From Flaccisagitta enflata (taxonomy: Eukaryota > Chaetognatha > Sagittoidea > Aphragmophora): a stretch of 64,000 nt of DNA. The stretch lies in contig OZ231127.1 of NCBI GenBank assembly GCA_965153355.1, forward strand, positions 35,960,001 to 36,024,000. The letters are read 5' to 3'. The notes below the pieces were generated by a model, which saw only the letters and a program-made list of their open reading frames with translations, was not told the DNA's origin and searched no databases. The position numbers and the translations under genes are program-made. How positions within the stretch are numbered: position 1 is the first letter of the stretch; every line of letters begins with the position of its first letter. Below, piece after piece: positions 46,935-58,522 of this stretch.

Positions 46935-47103
46935 ATGCCTGAGAGAGGGGAAATTTCAGGCCTGAGAGGGCCTAGAGGGAATGGACAAATAAACGGACAA
47001 ACGAAAGTCCCCCTATGTATTACAAGATTTCGTCCTCTTTGGAGCTGCTGCCCTGCTTCCTCTCACTCCAATTCACAATCATCGCTGACCATACATTGCC
47101 CTT
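46935..47103. mobile_element. F2 element, right part
   Basis: Array remnant CAGGCCTGAGAGGGCCTAGA, AAAGTCCCCCTATG arm, GGAGCTGCTGCCCTGCTTCC and the tail word TCGCTGACCATAC. Confidence 0.75.
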
Positions 47104-47390
47104 GGGAGACCTGTTGAGCCTCAAATCAAACCAGCCACCCCTAAAATCAGCCTTTGCAAGCCTTGAGAGTCCAGACAGCCCTGCATAAGCCTTCACACCA
47201 TTGTAGGTCCAGAACCAGGCCTTTTGGGCCTCAACTCTATTAGGCGGGATGATTGAAAGTCCCCCACTGTACAGTGCACAAGGCTGTCTCCCCTTTGGGG
47301 CCGCTGCCCTGCTTCCTGACACTCACAGTGACAAAAATACATAGGTATTGGGTACCGCTGACCACATATTGCCTTTGGGCGACCGGTTAT
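47104..47390. mobile_element. F2 element, second partial copy in tandem
   Basis: Degenerate GAGCCTCAAATCAAACC units, AAAGTCCCCCACTGTACAG arm, CCTTTGGGGCCGCTGCCCTG and tail TTGGGTACCGCTGACCAC. Same direction as the previous copy. Confidence 0.75.
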
Positions 47391-47401
47391 GAGCATGATT
47401 G

Positions 47402-47482
47402 TAGGACGGGGGATGGTGGGGTATGGATTGGACGCCCCTGCCCACCCTTTTGCAATGATGGTGTGACCCCGGGAAACTTGTT
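47402..47482 (-). mobile_element. F1 repeat, 5' part
   Basis: GACGCCCCTGCCCACCC, TTTTGCAATGATGGTGTGAC, CCCGGGAAAC; matches the 5' half of 39533-39775 read on the minus strand. Confidence 0.65.
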
Positions 47483-47538
47483 TGCTGTAATAAGAATTCA
47501 GTATCCTTCTATTTGATATCAACCAAATAGTTCTGAAG

Positions 47539-47548
<10 letters not shown>

Positions 47549-47573
<25 letters not shown>

Positions 47574-47620
47574 TGTATGTATGTATGTATGTACGTATGT
47601 ATGTATGTATGTATGTATGT
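47549..47620. repeat. (GTAT)n microsatellite
   Basis: Near-perfect tetranucleotide array. Confidence 0.96.
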
Positions 47621-48311
47621 TTAAATGACATTTATTGTACTTTTTAAATCAACTGTATGTAAACATTAAAGGATGACTGTGTGACTTCTTTATAAATAGG
47701 ATGGCGTTGTCAACGTTCAAAGTAAAGAAAGTGTCATTTTTTCTTTTATTAGAAAGTAAGTTCAAGCCGAAGTGGGTGATGTGAGTTGCTCCATAGACCA
47801 ACTCCTTTTTGCTCATTTTTCACCATCATTACGCTCTCCGCACGAGTGAAGCTCGAGGCTTTTTCAGGCATCATTACCTCTTTCTGTCACTTTGTCTGGC
47901 TGGCTGCCTCTACACATGGGTGTATATCTCGCGCCCATTATGGGTGCTGTGTAATATCATAAAGAGCGACCAAAACAGATCCGTGAGAGTCCTTCATAAA
48001 TGGTTGCTATCAGAAAAAAAAAACATTAAACGTATGATAATCTTTCATAATTTAACCTCAATGTACCTAGTTTGATGAGATGTTATGGGGTGCAATAAAC
48101 ATATCTTTGTTCGTCTTTGATTTGCAATTTCTGAACCCCATCATTCATGATTGATGTATCATTATTCTTCTAACACTACATTCATTGCCTCAGTCATCAA
48201 TATAATTATTAATTGTATACCCTCTCTCTTAAGTTCAAGGTTCCAAGTTGAATTTTCAGTGTGATTAAAAGTATTGTCAAGCATAGATGCTGGAGGTAAA
48301 TAATTAATCAT
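47621..48311. other. Unassigned DNA
   Basis: No gene or named repeat recognised. Confidence 0.5.
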
Positions 48312-48460
48312 TCAGTCACGTGCTACGTGAAACTACACCCCGCTATGTTGGTCGGTCGGTTGGTTTGTCGGTCAGTTGGCCCAAACGCTCGGTTAGTCTT
48401 CCCTATCACTGCTCCTGCCCACCGACACGCGACTGCGGTAGCTGTGGATTCTACCTTGTT
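48312..48460 (-). mobile_element. F1 repeat, GTCACGTGC hairpin
   Basis: AGTCACGTGCTACGTGA at the left; CCTGCCCACCGACACGCGAC and GCGGTAGCTGTGGATTC at the right. The hairpin changed to CACGTG on both arms while the 5' word kept CGCG. Confidence 0.82.
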
Positions 48461-48679
48461 CTCTATGGGTTCCTTTAAGTACTATACATTCGTGAATTCA
48501 GCATACGTAATAAATCTGTATAGCTGTCTGTCATTGTCCCCAAGCCTTTCGCGTGCGCTCACCGGTCTACCGGTTGATCTTTTTCTTATCCGCGTCCTGA
48601 CGTTAAACTGCGCAACTCGGGCGCGAAAATGACGATATCGCGAAAACGCTTAGCTGGCTGACGAAGACAGAAAGAGATA

Positions 48680-49301
<622 letters not shown>

Positions 49302-49679
49302 GAAATGATGGCGACTCAACTAGCAGAGCAAGACAGGGGTCGACACTCGGCAGAAAGTGAGAAAGACTGTCCTAATTGTCTCAACGCAGACGTAGTGGGA
49401 GTGGCACAATACATTTTTACCTATCATCTAGGTCCTTTTGAAATCTGCACATGTCCAATATCATATCAGAATCTTGTGTCAAATTTTTACCCTCCTGTTC
49501 TTCCCATGTCTCGTTCGTGGTGACATTCCAAATCAAATACGTTATTGCTTAGCTTCCTATAACTATAAGTCTCATTGCCTGTTATCCAATCTCAGGCTCC
49601 TCACTTCCACATGGCAATTCTTTGACATCTCGTCACACTCTTTCTCGTTTCAACGCCTATCCATCATTCTGTTTTTTCA

Positions 49680-49870
49680 CCATGTCTCTGACTCTGTCTC
49701 TGTCAAGCTCTCTATGTCTCTCCTTCTCTCTGTCTTTGTTTTTGTCTTTGTCTTTGTCTTTGTCTTTGTCTTTGTCTTTGTCTTTGTCTTTGTGTCTCTG
49801 TGTTGTTCTGTCTCTGTGTCTCTGTCTCTGTGTTTCTCTGTCTCTGTGTTTCTGTGTTTCTGTGTCTCTG

Positions 49871-49948
<78 letters not shown>
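49680..49948. repeat. (TCTG)/(TTTGTC)n/(TC)n compound microsatellite
   Basis: CTGT units, then a TTTGTC hexamer array (49735-49795), then perfect TC from about 49876. Confidence 0.95.
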
Positions 49949-49953
<5 letters not shown>

Positions 49954-50019
49954 GTTCACGAATGGGAAAATGCCTACAGATTCGGGAAAACATCTCAGTA
50001 GCGTACACGTAACTCAAAA

Positions 50020-50142
50020 ATTTCATCAAGTCGGATGGCCGGTAAATCCGTCTGTCAGTCCGTCACGTCTAAACCTTATTCTTACACATTCTTCACAAAG
50101 TGAACTTCCCCTGCCCACCAGCAAGATGAAAACCGCGTGGCA
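50020..50142 (-). mobile_element. F1 repeat, decayed
   Basis: AAGTCGGATGGCCGGTAAATCC, GTCTGTCAGTCCGTCACG; TTCCCCTGCCCACCAGC and CCGCGTGGC at the right. Confidence 0.6.
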
Positions 50143-51370
<1,228 letters not shown>

Positions 51371-51450
51371 CAGTATTAGAAGATAGATTGATAAAAAGAT
51401 AAGTTGCTGAAAGGCAACGAGCAAACAAATCGTCTAGTCAAGATTAACAA

Positions 51451-51617
51451 AACAAGGCCGTATACACGAGCCAAGGTCGCGTGCGGGTGGGCAGGAGCGG
51501 CGAAAAAGCTAAAAAAGCTAAGTGGGACCGACCGACCGACAGACGGACGGACTGACGGACGGACGGACCGACAGACGGACAGAGTGGGTCATAGAGTCGC
51601 GTGCACGCGACTAAAAA
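51451..51617 (+). mobile_element. F1 repeat, GTCGCGTGC subtype
   Basis: AACAAGGCCGTATACACGAG, word GGTCGCGTGC, GGGTGGGCAGGAGC, GACC/GGAC array, GAGTGGGTCATAGAG and hairpin TCGCGTGCACGCGA with CTAAAAA. 9/10 complement. Confidence 0.9.
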
Positions 51618-51647
51618 TATAGTCTTGATTCACCTAGTCCACCTTAC

Positions 51648-51792
51648 TTTTAGCCGCGCACTCTATAAGCCGTTTTCCGCTCGGTCTGTCAGTCCATTTG
51701 CACAAATATTTGTCACTAAGTCCCTTCAGCAGGCTATCGGCTTCTGCCCACCCGTCCGCGACTAAAGCATCCGTATATCTGGCCTTTTATTC
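51648..51792 (-). mobile_element. F1 repeat, decayed hairpin
   Basis: TTTTAGCCGCGCACTCTATAAG at the left; TTCTGCCCACCCGTCCGCGAC and GTATATCTGGCCTTTT at the right. It lies 26 bp left of the Ngaro-type element and opposite in orientation to the copy at 51451. Confidence 0.8.
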
Positions 51793-51817
51793 TGTTCTTT
51801 CTTTCGACAGCAAATCG

Positions 51818-51865
51818 CTATTTACACTGCACAGATATCACGGTTGGTTCAAATGATGAACGACG
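51818..51865 (+). repeat. Split direct repeat A1 (5' end)
   Basis: 48 bp, CTATTTACACTGCACAGATA...GAACGACG, identical to 58475-58522. The 5' flank is CAGCAAATCG. Confidence 0.95.
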
Positions 51866-52059
51866 ATCTTCCGCGTCTGGTCTACTGGCGTTTCAAACGC
51901 CTACACCTTTATACCGATGCGGCGAGAAGACAAGCCTTCTCGCGTGTGACATGGGATATATGAACTTTTTCAAGATTGATGATCACAAAGAGAACACGCG
52001 TTTGTATATCGAACTGTTTGAGAGACAATGTTTCTTTGAGTTTTCGTGTTTTAGCAACA

Positions 52060-52156
52060 GTAAGTATAACGTTTCAGCTTGAGCTGTTGTCTTTGTATTA
52101 CTCCGCCCTGCGCCCTGCGGGCGGGGTCCCTGTCTAATCATACTTGTCCTTTCTAG
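52060..52156 (+). other. Probable 5' leader intron
   Basis: GTAAGT donor at 52060 and TGTCCTTTCTAG acceptor ending at 52156, upstream of the gag ATG. Inferred from splice consensus only. Confidence 0.5.
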
Positions 52157-52209
52157 TTCTCAGGCATTTAAAGACTTTTATCAAGTGGACTTTCTGCGCT
52201 GCCTTTGAC

Positions 52210-53529
52210 ATGGCCGCCAATATCACGGCGCCGAAAGATAAAGATGCCGCCGTCGTCTTGCTGCCAGACACGCAGCTTCCTTATGGCGCCAACTGTGAGG
52301 TCGATCGAGATGTTCAATCCGTTTTCTTCCACTATGGACTGAGAAAGGAAGACGTTGATGTTCTTGTGAAGGAGGGCTTCACTTCCATCGAGCGTTGTCA
52401 GTGGGCTGATCCTGACGGCGATGACGATGCCAGAGAGACCTTCCAAGAATGTGTCGCAGATCATATTCGACCAAAGTTGTTCATCCGGCCTGTCAAGGCT
52501 GCGCTTCGTCGCATCAACTCCGACGACCCTTTCGCCGCCGTCGTCGCTGCTCCACCGTCCAAGCGTGCAAAAATCGACGACATCGTCGCCGCCGTTGTCG
52601 ATTCTGCTTCTTCGAAATCTGTCAAATCCAAGACCGGTGCTTCGAGTTCATCTAAAGTTCCACCAAAGTCGTCGTCGAGTTCGTCTTCAAAATCATCGGC
52701 GAAAGCTTCTTCGAAATCCGGCAAAAACAACGACGTTTCCGCTTCTGAGTCTTCCGCTTCCGACACTGAAGCCGGCGACGCCGATAACGGTTCTTCTGCC
52801 GGCGTTGACTTGCTCGACTTGACGAATCTTCCTTGCATTCCCGGAACGTCCTCTAAGGCGAAGGATCTTAACCAGCTCTTTTCCGCCGTGGGGACCGAGG
52901 TCAGTTTGAGTATAACATTGCAATATGTTGACATTTTATGATGACAGGGGGGTGATTTATTGTGATAAGCTTTAAATTGTGCACAATGTGATAAATGCTG
53001 TTTACCCCCATAGAATGTCCGGAAGTGCAGAGTTGCTCTGCTGGAAACCTGCAAGGCGTACATGAAAATCGACGATGCACCTCCGTACTCCATCATCCTG
53101 CAGCAGTACAGAGAGCTGCGAGGAGCGGTTGTTGATGCTGCCAAGGAGGCCAAAGAGCAAAAGTTGGTCGGTCTTCTTGCCTTGAAGGGCATGTTGGACG
53201 GAGTATACAATATCGTTGAGAACCACGCGGTACAGAAAGGGCGTGGCCTGGCGCTCATGGTCTTTTCAGAAATTAGCGGTCAAGGGGCCTGGAAGGTGAC
53301 GCAGCGCCTTGCCGCACAAAGCGCACAGTTGTTGGCCTTGGACGCCCGCTCGTCCGGGGGCGCAGCCGCGCCTTCTGGCGGTGCGGGTGGTCGTGGGCGC
53401 AGCAGCCGTGCTCCGCGGATGGTGAGCTCAAATGGCAGAAGAGATATGTCAAAGATTAAATGTCACGAATGTGCCCAGTTTGGTCACATCAAGATGAACT
53501 GCCCTCTGCTTAAAGACAAGACATCGTAA
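52210..53529 (+). CDS. Gag-like protein, two exons (52210-52899, 53014-53529), about 401 aa
   Basis: I chose the ATG at 52210 (MAANITAPKDKD); the frame is open further upstream only through the likely leader intron. Exon 1 (230 aa) has an acidic N-terminal region (YGLRKEDVDVLVKEGFTSIE...) and then a Ser/Lys-rich low-complexity linker (about residues 125-190). Exon 2 (171 aa) has a helical region (ETCKAYMKIDDAPPY, KLVGLLALKGMLDGVYNIVE), a Gly/Arg stretch and one CCHC zinc knuckle (CHECAQFGHIKMNC, 53461-53502) at the C-terminus. The knuckle supports an RNA-binding capsid role. Exon 1 and exon 2 join in frame across a 114-nt intron that contains a stop if retained. Confidence 0.8.
52900..53013 (+). 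other. Intron in the gag-like gene (114 nt)
   Basis: CCGAG|GTCAGT donor and TTTACCCCCATAG|AATGTC acceptor. The length is divisible by three, but the retained intron contains an in-frame stop at 52939-52941, so splicing decides between a short and a full Gag. Confidence 0.75.
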
Positions 53530-54107
53530 GCCCCCCTTTTTTTTTTATCTTCTCCATCCTCATTCACGACGGGCACGATTTGGCCCTTTTTATTTTGTTT
53601 TCTCACCACATTCCTAATTTCGCACTTGTTCTTTTTCATCACATTATTTGAGGCTTTGTCCTTTTTTCCTATATTCTAGCTTTCATTCAGGGCTATTAAT
53701 TTATATATCTTTGACACTTTCTTGCATTTACCCCTTGGACTGAAGCGGTAAGACGTTCTTGCCGCCGTTGACAGAAAGACATGAGCCTTGATCCGCTGCA
53801 GGTGCGAGGTTCGCGCCGGGCCTGCGAATCGGCGAGGGGACGTTGTTGATGGTGGTGAGTGTGGTGGCTGGGTCATTCGACATTTATAGAAGTGTAATGC
53901 CTTAGTTGCTTATAATGTATTTATACCTTAGTACTTATTCAGAGTCCCCAATGATCCGCCCATCGCAGCCACATCTGGGTACGTCCACGGTTACAGGTTG
54001 TGACCGCAAGTGATATGACTCATGACATGACGTTCTAGGCATAATTTCATGACGCGACGTTTTGGACATAATTTCATGACATGGAGATTGTCTCATCTTC
54101 CCCTTAG
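53530..54107 (+). other. Spacer between gag and RT frames
   Basis: 578 bp with no long frame. A pyrimidine-rich acceptor, TCATCTTCCCCTTAG, ends at 54107 just before the RT frame, and GTAAGC follows the last gag codons at 53526. Joining those two would not keep the RT frame, so the expression route is unresolved. Bases 53733-53830 have tRNA-like words (GAAGCGGTAAGACG, GAGGTTCGCGCC) at too wide a spacing for a tRNA. Confidence 0.5.
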
Positions 54108-55022
54108 GATTTTGCGGTCTACATGCGCCGTCGCGCCGCCCGTCCGCCCCTCGTCGTCGAGGGTTTTGATCCTCTGTCCGTCATTGTCGACAGTTCCCCG
54201 TCAACGTGGGTTGATTTGGAGGGCAATCCGGCCTCTCCTCCTCCCTTGAATCGATTGCCCTTGCCAGCAGATGTCCTTTCCGGCCGTTCAATGCCTTCTT
54301 TTGATGGCCTTCGTCTGCGCAATCCTAACACCTTCAGATGTGGCAATCTCCATCAATTTGCTCACACGTGGGACTCATACATGACGGGGGTTAAGGGATA
54401 CGACGAGATTCGCCCCTGGATTCATAGGGGAGTTCACATCCCGGACTTCTTTCAACACTACAAAGGCACTTTCAATGGACGGACCTTTGACTCGGACGTT
54501 CCTCCCCCGATGTATTTCCAGAACGACATCATCTGTCATGAGTTCAAAGACTTCATCACGAACACAATTCTGAAGCGTTTGGAAGAGGGTAGCATGAGAT
54601 GCTTGGGTCGGGTTGGCGTTGACCCCCCCCCTTATGTAGTAAATGCCCTTTCCGTTGAGAGAACGAAGCCACGCTTGATTTTGTCAATGAGAGCCGTGAA
54701 TTTGTTTTGCGTAGACAAGCCTTTCCGACTGACTCCACTCTCGGACATAGTTCGAAACATTCCTGACAACTCCTTTTTCACGGGCCTTGACGATACGCAG
54801 GGTTACAAGCATCTGTCGCTGACTGAAGAATCCGTTCCTTTTTGCGGATTTGAGTTTTCTGGCTTCTGGTTCGCAGATACGACTTTGCCTTTCGGCTGGA
54901 AAAATTCAGCTTATTGCTATTTTTCTGTAGGGGAGGTTCTTTCTGAATGGTTGAGAGCCCAAGGCATTTACACTGAATTATGGATCGATGACCGTTTCTT
55001 AGGCCTTGCCCCCCCTTTGTAA
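54108..55022 (+). CDS. Reverse transcriptase, N-terminal and palm part
   Basis: First ATG at 54123; the frame is open from a splice-acceptor-like site at 54107. From that ATG (299 aa): TKPRLILSMRAVN at 181-193 (RT motif 1/2), FFTGLDDTQGYKHLSL at 218-233 (catalytic Asp of motif A), TLPFGWKNSAYCYF at 254-267 (motif B-like), and TELWIDDRFLG at 284-294 (the YXDD box as WIDD). These are the palm motifs of DIRS/Ngaro-type RTs. The frame stops at 55022, straight after a run of seven C, in the middle of the domain. The thumb continues in another frame from 55033. As written, no single protein spans the break, so this copy's RT is probably broken or the base run is misread. Confidence 0.88.
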   Translation, partial: DFAVYMRRRAARPPLVVEGFDPLSVIVDSSPSTWVDLEGNPASPPPLNRLPLPADVLSGRSMPSFDGLRLRNPNTFRCGNLHQFAHTWDSYMTGVKGYDEIRPWIHRGVHIPDFFQHYKGTFNGRTFDSDVPPPMYFQNDIICHEFKDFITNTILKRLEEGSMRCLGRVGVDPPPYVVNALSVERTKPRLILSMRAVNLFCVDKPFRLTPLSDIVRNIPDNSFFTGLDDTQGYKHLSLTEESVPFCGFEFSGFWFADTTLPFGWKNSAYCYFSVGEVLSEWLRAQGIYTELWIDDRFLGLAPPL

Positions 55023-55032
55023 ATTTCTTTAG

Positions 55033-56844
55033 GACTCCTACCGTGCCCGCGCCGCTCGTGCCATGTTCGTCCTCATTTACATAGCCATGCAGCTAGGATA
55101 CTACATATCGCCTTCGAAGAGCACGGTTTTCCCGACGCAAGATATGGTCCATCTTGGCTTTGGAATAAATGCACAGACTTCCTCGTTTTACATCGCCCCA
55201 AAGTGCCGCAGGAAATTCACGACTTTCCTCAACGAACTATTGACCCGTCGCACAGCGAACTTGTTAGACATGCAGCGCTGGGTTGGGAAATGCAACCATT
55301 TAGGGCTAGTTTTCCCCGCGTTTTCTTTATTTACCTACGAGGTTCGCCAATTTATGTCCACCTTGGGTGAAGAGCGCGTCGCCTTTCCCCCTAGCGTTCT
55401 GAAAGAAATTTCCTTTTGGTCCTTTGTCGCGATACGTACAGAGCCTGTCCCATTTCGTAAGCAGCAGCACGTCACCGCTCGTCTTAGCACTGATGCCTCG
55501 GGGTTCGCCTGGGGTGCTTCCGTCAATCTTCCTTCCGGCCCGGTCGAGTTGCGCGACTACTGGTCTTCTTCTCTTTTGTCGCACGACATTTGCGTCAAGG
55601 AGGCCTTAGCGGTTTTCTTTTGCTTGCAGGCCATCCGCGAGCATCTTTTTGATCGTCGCGTCGATGTCTTCGTTGACAACGAGGGCCTTGTCCACGCTTG
55701 GCAGGGCTTGCGTTCTCGTTCAGCCGAGTTAGTTGAAGTTCTGAAGTCTCTCTTTCTTTTCTGCGTCGACAATCGGCTTTCGCTGAAGCTGATTTGGATT
55801 TCCACCAAGGAGAATCCTGCCGACGCCCCTTCGCGTGCCCTGGATCGTGGCGATTCGACTCTTTCGGATCGTCTCCGTCGCCTCTTGTGGCGTCGTTTTG
55901 GGCCCTTCTCTTTCGACCTCATGGCGCTCCCTTCGAATGCCTTTAGAGGTCCGGACGGCCGGGTGCTTCCTTTCTTCTCTCGCTTTCCACTTCCTTCGTC
56001 TCGCGGCGCAAACGTCTTTGCGCAGTCGGCTCCGGTCGGTCGTCTTTACGTTTTTCCTCCCTTTTGCCTCATTGTCCCGGTCATCCGCCTCCTGATGGAG
56101 TGGGGGGCCCCGGATGCTGTGATTGTCCTGCCAGTTCGGGATAGTCGGCCAGCTTCCTGGCTCCATCTGCTTCGTCCCTTTATTCTGGACGAGCTGGTCC
56201 TGTCGGTCTCGGGCGAGATGGGTGTCTTGCGATACCCGTCTTCTCAGGGGTTCCAGGATGCTCTCCTGCCGGTGCCCTTTGGATTGTCGGCCTTTCGCTG
56301 CCGTTTTCCTCCGGCGCCTGCCCCTGTGCCGCCCCCGCCGGTTGCGCCTGTTCGCGTTCTTTTCCTAGGCGATTCTGTCATTCGTGCCTTGGAGAAGTTG
56401 GTCTGGCCCTCGCCTTGGCGGGTCTGGGTCTATGCCCTCTCCGGCGCCTCCTTGCGGCGCATCGTCGAGCGCGGCATCTCGCTCTCCGATCGTATCTCTT
56501 GCGATGTCGTGGTCTTGCACGGTGGCGTGAATGATGCCTCCAAGGCTGTCGGTCCTTTCGAAGACGGCTTCCGGGCCGCCTGTTCTCATGCGTCGCGCGT
56601 CATTCCCGTTTGTTTTCCCGGCCGCCGGGTGTTCGTCTCCACCGCTTGCGTGTCGCGTTCGGTCGAGTTAAACGGTCGCGTTCTCGTCGTCAATCAGATG
56701 CTTCGCGAGCTCGCGTCGTCCGCTTCCTGGACCGTTGTCTCGAACGACAACATCAGTACCTCTGACCTCATTGATGACGTGCATTTGAATGCTGCGGGCA
56801 CGGCTAGGCTGTTTTCAAATATTGTCAATGCCTTGAGAGCTTAA
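55033..56844 (+). CDS. RT C-terminal part, RNase H and SGNH hydrolase
   Basis: The similarity starts at 55033, directly after an in-frame TAG; the first ATG is 55063 (593 aa). Residues 1-130 resemble the RT thumb/connection (LGYYISPSKS...VHLGFGI). RNase H follows with its four acidic residues in place: STDASG D143, KEAL E180, VDNEG D205, NPADAPSR D254. After a region of unknown role (about 275-425, ending in a Pro-rich linker), an SGNH/GDSL hydrolase fold shows FLGDS (S438), HGGVND (N490, D491) and DDVH (D571, H574). The hydrolase is a known Ngaro-element feature; its substrate is unknown. The stop is close upstream of the recombinase acceptor site. Confidence 0.9.
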   Translation, partial: DSYRARAARAMFVLIYIAMQLGYYISPSKSTVFPTQDMVHLGFGINAQTSSFYIAPKCRRKFTTFLNELLTRRTANLLDMQRWVGKCNHLGLVFPAFSLFTYEVRQFMSTLGEERVAFPPSVLKEISFWSFVAIRTEPVPFRKQQHVTARLSTDASGFAWGASVNLPSGPVELRDYWSSSLLSHDICVKEALAVFFCLQAIREHLFDRRVDVFVDNEGLVHAWQGLRSRSAELVEVLKSLFLFCVDNRLSLKLIWISTKENPADAPSRALDRGDSTLSDRLRRLLWRRFGPFSFDLMALPSNAFRGPDGRVLPFFSRFPLPSSRGANVFAQSAPVGRLYVFPPFCLIVPVIRLLMEWGAPDAVIVLPVRDSRPASWLHLLRPFILDELVLSVSGEMGVLRYPSSQGFQDALLPVPFGLSAFRCRFPPAPAPVPPPPVAPVRVLFLGDSVIRALEKLVWPSPWRVWVYALSGASLRRIVERGISLSDRISCDVVVLHGGVNDASKAVGPFEDGFRAACSHASRVIPVCFPGRRVFVSTACVSRSVELNGRVLVVNQMLRELASSASWTVVSNDNISTSDLIDDVHLNAAGTARLFSNIVNALRA

Positions 56845-57040
56845 ATGTTTCCCCCGCTTTTTATGTTCACGTTCGTCTCACATATGTCTTATATACGCAT
56901 TGTTTCTTATTTGCAGATAAGAAAAAGTGATATGAGCGATAGAGGCCTCTTTGTTTGTTGTCTAGGCGTAATATACAAGATATAACATGTAGTAAGAGAG
57001 ATCATGTGAATCGACTTCGCACTTTCCTTTTCCCCTTCAG

Positions 57041-58234
57041 CGTGCGTCGTTCGATGTGCGTCACGCTCAACTCCGGAAATACGTCCACGAGACGCCTTAC
57101 GCTATCAACAAAGGGCGAATGCGTACTGATTTCGAACAATTTTTGAGCGATCACGCTTCTCTGCCGCCCCCTTTCAATACTGCTCCGACTATTTTGGAAG
57201 CCACGCCCCAAGACGTTCTTCGCTTTCTTCACAAGCGTGACAGGGCGGGCCGCACGCAAGTGCATAAGCCCGATTGTGAGCATATGGGCGCTTCTGGGCT
57301 CCATAACTGTGGCTGTCCCAAGCATCTCGCCTTTGGGACTCTGGACAGTTATATTGGTCAGCTGCGTGCCATCTTCAACGCTGTCGGTCGTTTGGGTCGT
57401 CTGAATCCATGTGATTCCGCCGACGTTAAGGACTGGCTGCGCGCTAACAAGCTTGAGCAGCAGCGTCATCGCGTGCCGGTCAAGCAGGCGAAGCCCACAT
57501 TTTCGACACACATTCGCCTCCTTGTGAAAGAGATCATGCTCCAGCTGGCTAGTCTCCCTGGTGATGAGCCTCTGTTCCCGAAAAGATTCCCTCTCCTTCG
57601 TGATTGGGCGTTTTTCCTCGTGCAGTGGTTTTCGGGGGATCGCGCCGGCGATCTTGGCCGCTCCTTCGGCCGGGAGGTTGTCCGGTTGGAAGATGGCTCT
57701 CTCCTCTTCAACCATACGGTCGGGAAGACCATCCGGTCCGCGGATGGGGACCTCCTTGTGGTGCCCCCAGTCCCTGAGGAGCCCTCTCTGTGCCCGGTGG
57801 CCGCTTTCGATCGTTATGTTGCCGCTTGCGCCGCCGCCGACATCGATCTCCGTTCCGGTTACCTCTTTCCGCCGCTTAATCGTCCTCTAGGCACTTCCAT
57901 ATGTAATAAGCCTTTCTCTTGCAACGCCGCGACGAGGCGCTTGCGGTCTTATTTACCGGATTTAGAACTAACTGCTCACGGTTCTCGCGCTGGTTGTGCT
58001 ATCACGCTATTAATGTTAGGTGCCTCGCCCGAATCTGTCAAAGATCATTGCCGTTGGGCAACTGATAAAGTTTTTAGACATTACACGCAGCTCGATCGCG
58101 TCCGTCGTCTCGATCAGTCTGCCCGCGTTTTGCAGTCCGCCGTGCGCCTATCCGACGGCGTGTCAGATGCCGATTCCGCCGCCCACCTTTACGTACTCCT
58201 AAATGAATGCAATCAGGCCCCGGCCATCTTGTAG
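57041..58234 (+). CDS. Tyrosine recombinase (integrase of the element)
   Basis: The frame is open from 57041, preceded by a strong acceptor-like tract (CTTTCCTTTTCCCCTTCAG). No ATG lies near the start of homology in this frame, so translation probably depends on splicing. From the valine-type start at 57056 (392 aa): an N-terminal SAM-like/core-binding region with a Cys/His cluster (PDCEHMGASGLHNCGCPKH, 72-90) and GTLDSYIGQLRAIF, then the catalytic domain with Arg I in GDRAGDL (R196), HGSR (H308, R311), W334 and the nucleophile in RHYTQLD (Y343). All R-H-R-W-Y residues are present, so the domain looks intact. It would recombine circular element DNA into the genome at the short core shared by A1 and B2. 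Confidence 0.92.
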   Translation, partial: RASFDVRHAQLRKYVHETPYAINKGRMRTDFEQFLSDHASLPPPFNTAPTILEATPQDVLRFLHKRDRAGRTQVHKPDCEHMGASGLHNCGCPKHLAFGTLDSYIGQLRAIFNAVGRLGRLNPCDSADVKDWLRANKLEQQRHRVPVKQAKPTFSTHIRLLVKEIMLQLASLPGDEPLFPKRFPLLRDWAFFLVQWFSGDRAGDLGRSFGREVVRLEDGSLLFNHTVGKTIRSADGDLLVVPPVPEEPSLCPVAAFDRYVAACAAADIDLRSGYLFPPLNRPLGTSICNKPFSCNAATRRLRSYLPDLELTAHGSRAGCAITLLMLGASPESVKDHCRWATDKVFRHYTQLDRVRRLDQSARVLQSAVRLSDGVSDADSAAHLYVLLNECNQAPAIL

Positions 58235-58375
58235 CTTTGTTGTCTTTAGGCCCTTGTTTTTATCTATGTCTTTGTTCGGCCTCTTTATCGCTTTTAGTCT
58301 TGGGTAAGTAATGGGCATTGTGATATATGAACTGTCGACGTGAAGGACGCTAGTCCTTGGCTGCGTTGGGAGGCA
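58235..58375 (+). other. 3' non-coding part of the Ngaro-type element
   Basis: Between the recombinase stop and B1. No further frame. Confidence 0.6.
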
Positions 58376-58479
58376 CGGATCATTGGGGAATCAATCCCCA
58401 TACTAAAGATCTCCATCTACGTGATATCTAGGGTAAGTCGAAAATTGATCTTTAGACCGAATGGGAATAAAGTACTATT
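58376..58479 (+). repeat. Split direct repeat B1
   Basis: 104 bp beginning CGGATCATTGGGGAATCAAT and ending AGTACTATT. One base differs from B2 by eye. Contains a GGGGAATCAATCCCC near-palindrome. It overlaps A2 by CTATT. Confidence 0.95.
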
Positions 58480-58522
58480 TACACTGCACAGATATCACGG
58501 TTGGTTCAAATGATGAACGACG
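58475..58522 (+). repeat. Split direct repeat A2
   Basis: 48 bp identical to A1. The B1-A2 junction reads AGTA-CTATT-TACACTG, exactly what joining the 3' end of B2 to the 5' end of A1 in a circle would give. Confidence 0.95.

Noticed and set aside
52461-53258. 265-codon minus-strand frame over the Ngaro gag
   Set aside because: The plus strand carries the zinc knuckle, splice sites and gene order; the minus frame has no domain.
53733-53830. Possible tRNA or tRNA-derived SINE (box A- and box B-like words)
   Set aside because: Box spacing is too wide and no acceptor or anticodon stem can be drawn.
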